Notes: generated by a model not told the origin, from the letters alone. Shown: positions 1-6,699, counted from the first letter of the stretch. The stretch is DNA of 20,641 nt from DASYSA01 sp036003885 (GCA_036003885.1 DASYSA010000684.1:1-20641); one strand, 5' to 3'. A program made the numbers and translations.

Positions 1-2
1 TT

Positions 3-194
3 GTTCACTGCAAACGCGGCGCGGACCGAACAGGAACGGTCATCGGCTGCTACCGCATCGCGCACGAAGCCTGGACGGCCGAGCGGGCATTGTCTGAGGC
101 AAAGCAGTACGGGATGAGTTGGCTGGAGCGTGGGATGAGGGACTACATCTCAGACTACTACCTATTGAATGGAAAATTGAAAATGGAGAATTGA
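3..194 (+). CDS. Tyrosine/dual-specificity protein phosphatase, C-terminal part (5' end outside window)
   Basis: The frame starting at base 3 is open from the window edge and begins with VHCKRGADRTG. This is the HCx5R(S/T)G catalytic loop of cysteine-dependent protein tyrosine phosphatases: the Cys is the nucleophile and the Arg binds phosphate. The following helical segment (GMSWLERGMRDYISDYY) resembles the C-terminal end of bacterial PTP/DSP-type proteins. Only about 63 residues are visible, so substrate and localisation cannot be judged. The last nine or ten residues (LLNGKLKMEN) and the TGA stop lie inside an A/G-rich repeat (171-199) that recurs behind other genes here. The native C-terminus was therefore probably replaced or extended when the repeat arrived (inference). 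It is convergent with the minus-strand genes that follow. The family call is firm from the active-site motif; the exact subfamily is not. Confidence 0.85.
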   Translation, partial: VHCKRGADRTGTVIGCYRIAHEAWTAERALSEAKQYGMSWLERGMRDYISDYYLLNGKLKMEN

Positions 195-222
195 GAATGC
201 ATTTTCAGTTCTCCACTCTCAC
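171..222. repeat. A/G-rich palindromic repeat, copy A
   Basis: Bases 171-199 form a purine-rich arm containing ATGGAGAATTGAGAATG. It is followed directly by a diverged pyrimidine-rich arm (200-222), so the two can pair as a hairpin centred near 199/200. The purine arm matches the inverse of copy B (571-606) with about 25 of 29 bases identical. The arm encodes the last residues and stop (GAG AAT TGA) of the phosphatase on the + strand. The pyrimidine arm, read on the minus strand, encodes the end (GTG GAG AAC TGA) of the IVP-family gene. It may also act as a bidirectional end-of-transcript hairpin, but there is no T-tract to prove it. Confidence 0.8.
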
Positions 223-578
223 TTCTGAATTGGCATTCTTGCAGGTCTTTACAATCGAGACCAGCAGCTTGACAAGTTCCTCACTGTCGGTTCGGATGGA
301 TTCAAAGCTCTGGTCAGCGATGTATTCGGACTGATTAAGCAGCTCCAGCCAGTAAAGGGTCTCGTTGGCTTCCTTGAGAGCGACTGTCATCTTGTGAACA
401 AAGTCGGCTCTGCTTTCGGCGTGCTCCCCTTCTCGCACCAAAGCGCCGATGGCGGTGCCGCTCCGCAACACCTGCTTGGACAAAATAAACTCTCTTTTCT
501 CGCTCTGCAAGTAGTTTGTCAGCTTTACACGCGCAGGGCAAAAGCGAATGATTTGTCCTTAACGATATTCTCCTTCAT
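205..578 (-). pseudogene. Four-helix-bundle protein of the 23S rRNA intervening-sequence (IVP, PF05635) family, frameshifted
   Basis: The main readable part (510 to 205) contains the family-typical stretch QSEKREFILSKQVLRSGTAI, followed by GALVREGEHAES and an ALKEANETLYWLELL helix. Upstream, in another frame, an ATG at 578-576 starts MKENIVKDKSFAFALRV, the usual N-terminus of the family. It hits a stop at about 528-526, where GTGTAAAG appears in place of an expected GTGGTAAAG-like sequence. Restoring one base there would join the halves into about 124 residues, the normal family length. It is therefore a one-base deletion, either a real pseudogenisation or an assembly or sequencing error. The start codon, its GGAG ribosome site (590-587) and the stop (GAG AAC TGA) all lie in copies of the A/G-rich repeat. 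Related proteins occur in 23S rRNA inserts and as the Avd accessory protein of diversity-generating retroelements; no reverse transcriptase is visible here. Confidence 0.8.
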
Positions 579-606
579 TCTCAATTCTCCATTCTCAATT
601 CTTAAT
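571..606. repeat. A/G-rich repeat, copy B (pyrimidine orientation on + strand)
   Basis: Read on the minus strand this is two near-tandem units of GAGAATTGAGAATGGAGAAT type. It carries, in order, the TGA stop of the phospholipase-like gene (597-595), a GGAG ribosome-binding site (590-587), an 8-base gap and the ATG (578-576) of the IVP-family gene. With copy A it forms an inverted repeat around the IVP gene. The repeat thus serves as a 16-base junction between two minus-strand genes. Confidence 0.85.
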
Positions 607-1863
607 TGATCTCAGCCTTGTCAGCTCGCTCAAAGTCTTTTGCCACTCGCCGCGATCCTTTCCGGCAGGGACCTGTGCGGTCGGATCTCCATAAAACTTG
701 AGGATGTTCTCGCGCAAGCTCGGCGACAGGTCCTTAAAATTACTGCTCGAAAGCGTATGCAGTAGCTGTGCGTAGGCCTTGTCGGCAAGTCTGTACTCGC
801 GGGCGCTGGTAGGCTCTCCTGTGTCAAGGTCCTTGTTTTGCAAATCGAGGCCGCCGCTGGTCCGAATCTGACCGAGCAACGTGCGATAGTAGTCCACCGT
901 GGCGTCGAAGCTCCGCAGGAACAGCTTTTCAGTCTCTGGAGTCGATGCCTTGATTGTCATGCCTTTGAACGGGCCGACCTTCGGTATGACGCGAAATAGA
1001 CCTGCAAAGATCTTTGCAAAGACTCCAGGCTTCTTGTACTGACTTCCCCATTCCTTGTGATAGCTGGTCCGAGGGAGGTTATAGACAAACTTGTCGCGAG
1101 TAATCCCAGGTGTCTGTTTTTCTATGTCTCCCTTCTTCGTCTCCCAGGCCACAGTCGTCATCCTGGGAATTATCGTGCCCACGCTATAACGATAGGTACC
1201 AAGAGCGAGATCCAGGTTGGTAAAAATGCTTTTGAGCTCGATGTCATAAGTTTCTTTGAATGCGCGCTCGAGCAAGGGCGCCGATACTTTGAATCCGATG
1301 AAATCGTGATACGACTCAGAGGCATAGCGTCCCTTAGCGACCTGTAACACGTCGAAGCCAAACTCGGTCTGAATATGCGCCCCAGGGTTTTCTTCATAGG
1401 TCACACTGTTTCCATATTGCCGGGCCAGCTTTGGAAACAGAATGGGGACGGAACGATTCGTTCCGATGGGGTGGCCGTTGTTGTCGGCCGAATAGTGGCT
1501 GAGGGCCCCAAGCGAAAAGGCATACTCATTTATGTCCTGCGAGTCGCGTATTAGAGCCTCTACAAAATCACCGCTCCTCACATAGTGTGTGAGATCGCTG
1601 AAGAATCTGCTTCCGAATGGATAGTAGCCCATGTCCTGTATTATCGCTCCGCCATAGGCATGAGCATGCGCCTCGCGTAATTCGTCTGCCGACGCGCCCG
1701 GGAATCGTTTCAGCAAGAGCGGCTTGATATCGCTATCCCACGTAAGATCGATTATGGCCTCATGGGTAAGGACAGAGAAGCCCGGCGATAGACTTGCCGA
1801 TGAGAACAGGATTATGAATGCGACAGCAACTTCTGCAATGCGCTTTGTCCCGCGTTTGTTCAT
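595..1863 (-). CDS. Exported zinc-dependent phospholipase C-like protein
   Basis: The 422-residue product starts with a signal peptide (hydrophobic core about residues 11-27) and continues with VLTHEAI. The ligand pattern of the Zn_dep_PLPC family (PF00882; Bacillus cereus PLC type) is complete: H34, D77, H93, the LSHYSAD-NNGHP block giving H123, D127 and H131, and an HxxxE pair at H163/E167. This predicts a trinuclear zinc phosphoesterase acting outside the cytoplasm on phospholipid or another phosphodiester; the substrate is unknown. In the B. cereus enzyme the mature N-terminal Trp is also a ligand. Here the equivalent position appears to be Phe or Ser (PGFSVLTHEA), which is odd. The ATG has a GGAGGGA ribosome site 3-4 bases upstream. 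The C-terminal half (from about residue 200) has no motif I recognise. The last codons and stop (IKN-TGA) fall in repeat copy B. It lies 82 bp behind the two-CxxCH gene. Confidence 0.85.
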   Translation of the reverse strand: MNKRGTKRIAEVAVAFIILFSSASLSPGFSVLTHEAIIDLTWDSDIKPLLLKRFPGASADELREAHAHAYGGAIIQDMGYYPFGSRFFSDLTHYVRSGDFVEALIRDSQDINEYAFSLGALSHYSADNNGHPIGTNRSVPILFPKLARQYGNSVTYEENPGAHIQTEFGFDVLQVAKGRYASESYHDFIGFKVSAPLLERAFKETYDIELKSIFTNLDLALGTYRYSVGTIIPRMTTVAWETKKGDIEKQTPGITRDKFVYNLPRTSYHKEWGSQYKKPGVFAKIFAGLFRVIPKVGPFKGMTIKASTPETEKLFLRSFDATVDYYRTLLGQIRTSGGLDLQNKDLDTGEPTSAREYRLADKAYAQLLHTLSSSNFKDLSPSLRENILKFYGDPTAQVPAGKDRGEWQKTLSELTRLRSIKN

Positions 1864-1874
1864 GGTCCCTCCAG

Positions 1875-1954
1875 GAAATTGAGAATGGGAAATTGAGAAT
1901 AGAGTCCCCGTCCATTCTCAATTCTCAACTCTCAATTCTCCATTCTCAATTCTC
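1875..1954. repeat. A/G-rich palindromic repeat, copy C
   Basis: A purine arm (1875-1904, two GAAATTGAGAATG-like units) faces a pyrimidine arm (1913-1954, about three ATTCTCAATTCTC units) across an 8-base centre. This gives a long imperfect hairpin filling almost the whole 82-bp gap between two minus-strand genes. The outer end of the pyrimidine arm encodes the last codons of the upstream gene (CAG GAG AAT TGA). It could be a mobile palindromic element and/or an RNA processing or stability hairpin; the sequence alone cannot separate these. Confidence 0.85.
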
Positions 1955-3202
1955 CTGGGCCCCGCGTAAAAGCCATGACTTCAAAATGCCCGGATTGTCG
2001 TTGTCAGTCGCGAAGTACTCCTGGATCAGTCTCTCGTACAGTATGTTACGCTCGGAGACCTCGAGTTTATATCCCAGAGGCATCTGGCCTCCCTTGATAT
2101 AGGAGCTGATCACGACCTCATCCATAGGCCAGTTGAGAGACCCAAGCCCCTGGGGTTGATGGCAGGTAGAACAGGTCATCGCCTGTCCCATTGGTGTTTT
2201 CCCAAAGGCTTCGCCGAAACGCCGACTACGCCCCTCCCAGGTTGCCGAACTGAGCCCAGGGCCAAACTTACTCTCGTCCAGATACTTGTCAAAACGTGGT
2301 GATCCATAAGTCAGGAAGCGCTGGTTGGCCGCCACAACCGCTGGCTGTTCGCTTAGACTCACGCTGCCCTCTTCGGGAAAGATCGGAAGCACGCCGCTCT
2401 TATGACAGACTGCACAGTTGTCATCACCATGTCCCAGTTCCCAGCGCCCCTTAATGCTGATCGAACCATCCCGGCGATACGTCCTGTAATAGTCTTTGAA
2501 ATAGGCATTGAATGTGGCATCAGCGCCTACAATCGCCGATACAACTGAGACGTTCCGAACGCGAGTGCGAGCCCTTGGATCAGACACTCCGAATTGAACC
2601 CATTTCTCCGGCACTCCCCTCTCCGCGTTCCCGGGCACGACGATCAAGAGTCTCCGATAACTATCGTCGTTGTCGGGAGTACCCAGGTGCCGCGACTTGT
2701 AGCTGAAGAAGAGCAGCTGGTCGTAAGGCTCTCTTGTTGAATTGAGGAACCGCAGAAACGCCTTGGCCCGATCGAGAGTCTCATAGCGACTTACCCACCG
2801 AAGAAAGGTTGGGGCCATGAGAAACTCAGGGATTTCTACATACTGCCGAGTCTCTGCAAAGTACTGTCTATCGGGAACAATAAAGCCAAGCTCATGACCG
2901 GGCTGCTGATCGAGGGAGGCTGCTTGAATGTAGTCAGCAAATTCTCTATAGCGGCTGATAAAGCGGTCATCCTGCAAAAGTTTGCGCTGCCGGATGGTAT
3001 GCGCAATCGAGACGAGCACTCTCTTATAAGCCGGAGACGCTTTCTCGTTTTCGTAAGCCCTGCGCGCGGCATTAACGAGCGCATCAACTTTCGCTGCGAC
3101 CCACGAGTCCAGGTCGAACTTCGATCGCTCGTGGGGAGAAGCATAAGTACTCTCGCCTGCGAACAGGAGACAGAGCACGATCAGACTCAGACGAACCTTC
3201 AT
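1946..3202 (-). CDS. Exported protein with two CxxCH haem-binding motifs (putative dihaem c-type cytochrome)
   Basis: I start the gene at the ATG at 3202, which gives a clean signal peptide (MKVRLSLIVLCLLFAGESTYA) and has a GAGG ribosome site about 10 bases upstream. A longer in-frame start at 3313 would put 37 charged residues before the signal. The 418-residue product has CAVCH at 263-267 and CSTCH at 344-348, typical covalent haem c sites, so it is probably periplasmic and redox-active. The remainder (helical at about 30-100, then a mixed region with RRLLIVVPGNAERG) is not a family I recognise. The C-terminal half recalls the cytochrome-like domains of large exported proteins of Acidobacteria and Planctomycetes. 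Its last residues (QEN) and stop are read from repeat copy C. It precedes the phospholipase-like gene and may be co-transcribed with it. Confidence 0.75.
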   Translation of the reverse strand: MKVRLSLIVLCLLFAGESTYASPHERSKFDLDSWVAAKVDALVNAARRAYENEKASPAYKRVLVSIAHTIRQRKLLQDDRFISRYREFADYIQAASLDQQPGHELGFIVPDRQYFAETRQYVEIPEFLMAPTFLRWVSRYETLDRAKAFLRFLNSTREPYDQLLFFSYKSRHLGTPDNDDSYRRLLIVVPGNAERGVPEKWVQFGVSDPRARTRVRNVSVVSAIVGADATFNAYFKDYYRTYRRDGSISIKGRWELGHGDDNCAVCHKSGVLPIFPEEGSVSLSEQPAVVAANQRFLTYGSPRFDKYLDESKFGPGLSSATWEGRSRRFGEAFGKTPMGQAMTCSTCHQPQGLGSLNWPMDEVVISSYIKGGQMPLGYKLEVSERNILYERLIQEYFATDNDNPGILKSWLLRGAQEN

Positions 3203-3460
3203 CAACACCGCCTCTCGCGCACCCACTCGCAGCCGGCGCGGCAGAATTACAATAACGATTCTATCGGTGAATTCGGCCGCCCACAATGAACCTATGTCGC
3301 CCTTTTGAAGCAACGACTATGCCGATGACCGCGACTGGCGACAATCGAAATCTCGAGAACCGAGTCCCGCGTAAGACGAGTGTGAAAGAGGAAGGGTGCA
3401 CGGCGGTCGATCACTTCGACCGCCATCCGGTCGCCATTTCTGCCTTGCTTCCGAACGCAG

Positions 3461-4366
3461 TCAAGTTGTGGCCGGCTTGCGCAAGACCACTACAATGCGG
3501 TGAGTGAAGCATTCCTGCACCACCGGTACTCGAGATAGCAAATAGGATATCCATGCGTAGTAGCGCATTTTCCATGCCGTATACAGGCGAGACCTTTTAC
3601 TGAACAGCGGCAGAAGCTCCAGATGCGCGACTTCAAACCGGGATCTCTTCAACATTTGCCGGAACCTTCGGATCGTTATCCCGTTCATGCCATACAATTT
3701 GTCGCCGGGGCGCAGGGGTTGCGGCGAGTATCCGCCGCCCCTTTCTTCCAGCAGTTCGTCAATAGCGCGCAAGAGAACGGTCCGCGGAAAAAGCAGGTTG
3801 GCGTAAGGCAGCCAGGAGATGTATCCATTCAAGTGCGCGCCTATGGGATGGAAGTAGGGTGGAAAAACCGTCAAGAACAGTCCGCGAGGCTTGAGCACCC
3901 TGAAAGATTCCGCCATGCAGGCTTCAGGATCTCGCACGTGTTCAAACCCGTCATAGCACAAAACCATATCCAGGCTACTGCTGGCGACTGGAAGCTCCTC
4001 GCCGACACCTACTATGAAAGAGGTGTTATGTGAGCCCATCGATTGAGCAAAATGGGAACCAGGCTGAGCCTCTCGGTGATCTATTCCTAATCCCACGCAA
4101 TGGCCTCCAGCCAGCCGTTGAAACTCGACTGCTCTACCCCCGAACCCGCAGCCAAGGTCCAGGATAGTTTCTCCAGACAACTTCACGGATCCGTTAAAGA
4201 ACCTGAGGAAGCCGCAGCCCGGCGTTCTTTCCTCCTCATAGCTCAGCCTGGCTTGTCTGATGCCTTTTTCGAGCGTGATCTGCGTGAGCGGCAGGTAATC
4301 GGGCCCGGGATATGCAGGCAAAGACCCCAGAGCTGCCTTAGCAATCTTTGTCAAAAGACCGCTCAT
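3461..4366 (-). CDS. Class I SAM-dependent methyltransferase
   Basis: The 301-residue product has the Rossmann-type motif I ILDLGCGFGG at 68-77 and an acidic post-I loop (VGLGIDH, 91-97). GEELPVASSSLDMVLCYDG (122-140) precedes EHVRDP, and then RVLKPRGLFLTVFPP, the usual Methyltransf_11 order. The residues after 180 (LNGYISWLPYANLLFP and a basic, aromatic C-terminus with RYYAWISYLLSRVPVV) suggest membrane association or a bulky lipid or glycan substrate, but this is inference. No signal peptide is seen, so it is cytoplasmic. A GAGGAG ribosome site lies 6 bases before the ATG. It sits 277 bp behind the thioredoxin-like gene and 258 bp ahead of the two-CxxCH gene, all on the same strand; those gaps are large for a tight operon. 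The fold is certain, the substrate is not known. Confidence 0.88.
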   Translation of the reverse strand: MSGLLTKIAKAALGSLPAYPGPDYLPLTQITLEKGIRQARLSYEEERTPGCGFLRFFNGSVKLSGETILDLGCGFGGRAVEFQRLAGGHCVGLGIDHREAQPGSHFAQSMGSHNTSFIVGVGEELPVASSSLDMVLCYDGFEHVRDPEACMAESFRVLKPRGLFLTVFPPYFHPIGAHLNGYISWLPYANLLFPRTVLLRAIDELLEERGGGYSPQPLRPGDKLYGMNGITIRRFRQMLKRSRFEVAHLELLPLFSKRSRLYTAWKMRYYAWISYLLSRVPVVQECFTHRIVVVLRKPATT

Positions 4367-4464
4367 AAGAAACTCCTCATCGATTGACAGGTTGTTTGAA
4401 TCTGGACACGGGCGGAGACTACATTCGGCTAAGAATCATCGAATCCCTCAGCCAACCAGATCGC

Positions 4465-4482
4465 GCGGGATGCAACTCCCGC
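4465..4482. other. Small GC-rich hairpin in the 277-bp gap between two minus-strand genes
   Basis: GCGGGA, a six-base loop and TCCCGC form a perfect 6-bp stem, extendable by flanking CGCG repeats. It is about 160 bp downstream of the thioredoxin-like stop codon and has no T-tract on either side, so an intrinsic terminator is only a weak possibility. The rest of 4367-4643 contains no gene or motif I can support. Confidence 0.3.
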
Positions 4483-4643
4483 AGAGCGCGTTTGAAATTC
4501 TACCTGCGAAAAGAGAGGCACTCAAGCGGACGCAAACCGAGTTGTTTGGGTAGGGATGCCTTCGACGATCCTTCGTGTCCGTGGCTGAGCGGTTCGCTTC
4601 TTCCATCCAGAGCTACCGCCCCTGTTGAACGCGCGCCGTACAC

Positions 4644-5132
4644 TCAGCGTGAGGGTGCCCACTTCTTCAGGAATGACATGAATCGATTGAGATCGTAGCT
4701 CTTCCCCGCCTCCAGCGCGCTCGTGTCCTGCGAGTGCACGAGCTCGCCATTCATATCGAGGACAAACAGATGTGGGTAGCCCGGGATCGCCGGGTAATGA
4801 GACAGCACTGCCTCATTCCTATTCTTGGGGTCGACGTTGATCTTCACCACTATGTAGTGTTTCTCCAGGAGCTTCGCCAGGTCGAGATTCTGTTCGATGA
4901 AGCTGTCCATTCGATGGCACCAGACGCACCATTCTCCACCGACATCGAGAAGAACGCGCTTGCCCGTTCGCTTGGCCTCCCCGACCGCGTCGCGAATGTC
5001 TTTGTTAGCATCTCTCGCAGGGTCGTACTTCGGAGGCATCACTCTTGATGACTGCGGGTTTGACTCCTGACCTAAAGCAGCAAACGCCAGCAGCGCCATT
5101 ATCGCGAGCGAGGGTAAGACTCTCTTTGTCAT
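4644..5132 (-). CDS. Exported thioredoxin-like protein with WCVWCH active site
   Basis: The 162-residue product has a signal peptide (MTKRVLPSLAIMALLAFAALG) and then a thioredoxin fold. LLDVGGEWCVWCHRMD (61-76) carries the redox CxxC at C69/C72, and GYPHLFVLD (118-126) carries the cis-proline loop. The CVWCH form with following Met and Phe is typical of the thioredoxin_7/DUF255-like group, not classical TrxA. The protein should act in the periplasm as a thiol-disulfide or cytochrome-maturation helper; the nearby CxxCH protein would be a plausible client, but that is inference. CVWCH also fits a CxxCH haem pattern by chance; its position in the thioredoxin fold argues for redox cysteines. The ATG has a very strong AGGAGGTGA ribosome site. 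A possible promoter and operator lie just upstream at 5156-5203. Confidence 0.88.
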   Translation of the reverse strand: MTKRVLPSLAIMALLAFAALGQESNPQSSRVMPPKYDPARDANKDIRDAVGEAKRTGKRVLLDVGGEWCVWCHRMDSFIEQNLDLAKLLEKHYIVVKINVDPKNRNEAVLSHYPAIPGYPHLFVLDMNGELVHSQDTSALEAGKSYDLNRFMSFLKKWAPSR

Positions 5133-5155
5133 CGCCGGTCACCTCCTGTTTTGTC

Positions 5156-5203
5156 TCGAAAGCGCTTTCGACAAGCATTAGGGCTTTCGCAGGAAGTTGT
5201 CAA
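5156..5203 (-). promoter_or_regulatory. Possible promoter with LacI-family-type palindromic operator upstream of the thioredoxin-like gene
   Basis: Reading toward the gene, TTGACA (5203-5198, perfect sigma-70 -35) is followed after 17 bases by TAATGC (5180-5175, a poor -10). A perfect 16-bp palindrome TCGAAAGCGCTTTCGA (5171-5156) then lies at the expected transcription start, 23 bp before the ATG. The palindrome centre AAGCGCTT matches the AAnCGnTT core of LacI/GalR-family operators, so repression by a LacI-type regulator is suggested. No such regulator is in the window. The palindrome is certain; its role is inferred. Confidence 0.5.
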
Positions 5204-5259
5204 GAAAGTGCCCGGCGCATTGTGCGTGCGGGCCCCAGATGACCAGGGCTGTGCGGTGT

Positions 5260-5562
5260 TTATAAGTGAAGTTGAGTGGATCCAAACGCTGTAGTGGGGC
5301 TAACCACTGACAGAGATAGACCCAGCGCTATCATGCTGATCGTCGTGCTTTTTCCTATAATACTCATCACAATACTCTCTTCGATGGTCATCCTGCTGTC
5401 GAGAGACGTCGGCATCAAATCAACCAGGCTCATTTGCTCTGTTCCTTCGTTGTCACCCCTGATTAGAAGCAGCTTCTTCGGAAAAAGTTCTAGTTTCACT
5501 TTCGACACAAGGGGCCAACGTCCTCTCTCTCCGCGAGTCACCTTCGACAAAATGTCGTACAC
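5260..5562 (-). CDS. Doubtful small reading frame in the divergent gap; nothing recognised
   Basis: A minus-strand frame of 100 codons (GTG start, TAA stop) fills most of the otherwise empty gap 5204-5569. It encodes a basic N-terminal part (WPLVSKVKLELFPKKLLLI) and a hydrophobic C-terminal stretch (ISMIALGLSLSVV). The start has no good ribosome site and no family is recognised. The opposite strand is also open here as the extension of the winged-helix gene, so at most one is real and possibly neither. It could be a remnant of a longer gene. Included so that the gap is described. Confidence 0.2.
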   Translation of the reverse strand: MYDILSKVTRGERGRWPLVSKVKLELFPKKLLLIRGDNEGTEQMSLVDLMPTSLDSRMTIEESIVMSIIGKSTTISMIALGLSLSVVSPTTAFGSTQLHL

Positions 5563-5569
5563 TCCAGTG

Positions 5570-6658
5570 ATGACTAATTCGGAGATTCAACGCCTGCGAC
5601 TATACAACCAGCGCCTTGCCGGAATGCGCCTCAAAAAACCCGAAGCTGTGGTGCAGTGGCTGGTCGCCGTCCAGGCTCAGGATTACGCGGCAGCAAAATG
5701 GGCCATTGCGCAGCGTACTGTGGACGTGACCGACGCCGGCATCGACCGAGCGCTTGCCGCAGGAACGATCCTGCGCACCCACGTCCTGAGGCCAACCTGG
5801 CACTTTGTTGCACCGGCCGATATCCGCTGGATGCTGAAACTGACTGCGCCTCGCGTTAACGCGCTGAACGCCTACTATTACCGCAAGACCGGATTAGATG
5901 AGGCTGTTTTTAAGAAGAGTAACGCGGCGCTGACAAGCGCATTGCGAGGCGGAGGGCAGCTGACGCGCGTCGAGCTGGCCTCCTTTCTCCAAAAGGCCCG
6001 TATCATTAAGTCGACCGATGATCCCCTCCGGCTCATATACATCATTATGCGGGCCGAGTTGGATATGGTCATTTGCAGCGGCGCGCGGCGCGGCAAGCAA
6101 TTCACCTATGCCCTGCTCGAGGAACGCGTACCGGGAACCGCTGGTTTGAATCGCACTGAAGCCCTCGTCAAACTTGTCCATCGCTTCTTCACCAGCCGGG
6201 GCCCAGCGACGGTCAAAGAATTTACGAGGTGGTCGAGCCTGAGCGCCGCCGATGCCAGGGCAGGCCTTGTGATGCTGGAGGGGCAGCTCACGCGGGTTGT
6301 AGTGGACGGCGAAACCTACTGGTCGGGCCCGGACATGCCGTCTATGCAGGAGCCACCTCCGCGTGCGCACTTGTTGCCTGCCTACGATGAGTACCTCCTT
6401 TCTTATAAGACTCACGGCGATGCAACGCTGGACCTTACGCCGGAACACCGGCAGCAGGTCAGTGCCGGCGCAGGCCAGACCATTCTGCTGGATGGCAAGG
6501 TGGTTGGGACCTGGAAGCGCAGCAACAAGAAGGACTCAATTGATATTACGCCCTGTTACTTCGTAAAGCTGACCGCCGCCCAAATCCGGGCCATCGCTGC
6601 CGCAGCTGGGCGCTACGGGAAGTTTGCCGAGCTACCCGCGAGTCTGCAGAATGTGTGA
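5570..6658 (+). CDS. Winged-helix DNA-binding protein of the HTH_42 family (AlkZ/YcaQ-like)
   Basis: From the chosen ATG (5570) the product is 362 residues and begins MTNSEIQRLRLYNQRLAG, a typical start for this family. Residues 31-40 read LVAVQAQDYA and contain the Gln-aliphatic-Gln motif (Q35/Q37). In AlkZ-type DNA glycosylases this motif is essential for excising crosslinked or alkylated bases. THVLRPTWHFV (about 71-81) and LLPAYDEYLLSYK (about 274-286) are further family blocks. A DNA-repair or DNA-binding role is therefore likely, but many family members are uncharacterised. The frame is open 98 codons further upstream (to 5276); that extension has membrane-like and low-complexity sequence not expected in the family, and I treat it as non-coding. 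No clear ribosome site precedes 5570 or the ATG at 5552, so the start is uncertain. Confidence 0.85.
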   Translation: MTNSEIQRLRLYNQRLAGMRLKKPEAVVQWLVAVQAQDYAAAKWAIAQRTVDVTDAGIDRALAAGTILRTHVLRPTWHFVAPADIRWMLKLTAPRVNALNAYYYRKTGLDEAVFKKSNAALTSALRGGGQLTRVELASFLQKARIIKSTDDPLRLIYIIMRAELDMVICSGARRGKQFTYALLEERVPGTAGLNRTEALVKLVHRFFTSRGPATVKEFTRWSSLSAADARAGLVMLEGQLTRVVVDGETYWSGPDMPSMQEPPPRAHLLPAYDEYLLSYKTHGDATLDLTPEHRQQVSAGAGQTILLDGKVVGTWKRSNKKDSIDITPCYFVKLTAAQIRAIAAAAGRYGKFAELPASLQNV

Positions 6659-6699
6659 ATCAATATAGAAAGCCCGCAGAGTAAGGTAAGATAGCAATC

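Noticed and set aside
205..578. Diversity-generating retroelement (Avd-type accessory gene)
   Set aside because: The protein family includes Avd, but there is no reverse transcriptase, template/variable repeat pair or C-type-lectin target gene in the window.
4669..5132. CVWCH in the thioredoxin-like protein as a haem c site
   Set aside because: The motif sits at the active-site position of a thioredoxin fold with a matching cis-proline loop, so the cysteines are more likely redox-active.
5276..5569. N-terminal extension of the winged-helix protein with a membrane-like segment
   Set aside because: The family starts close to the ATG at 5570. The extension has no similarity to known members, and its hydrophobic part has the complement of another open frame.
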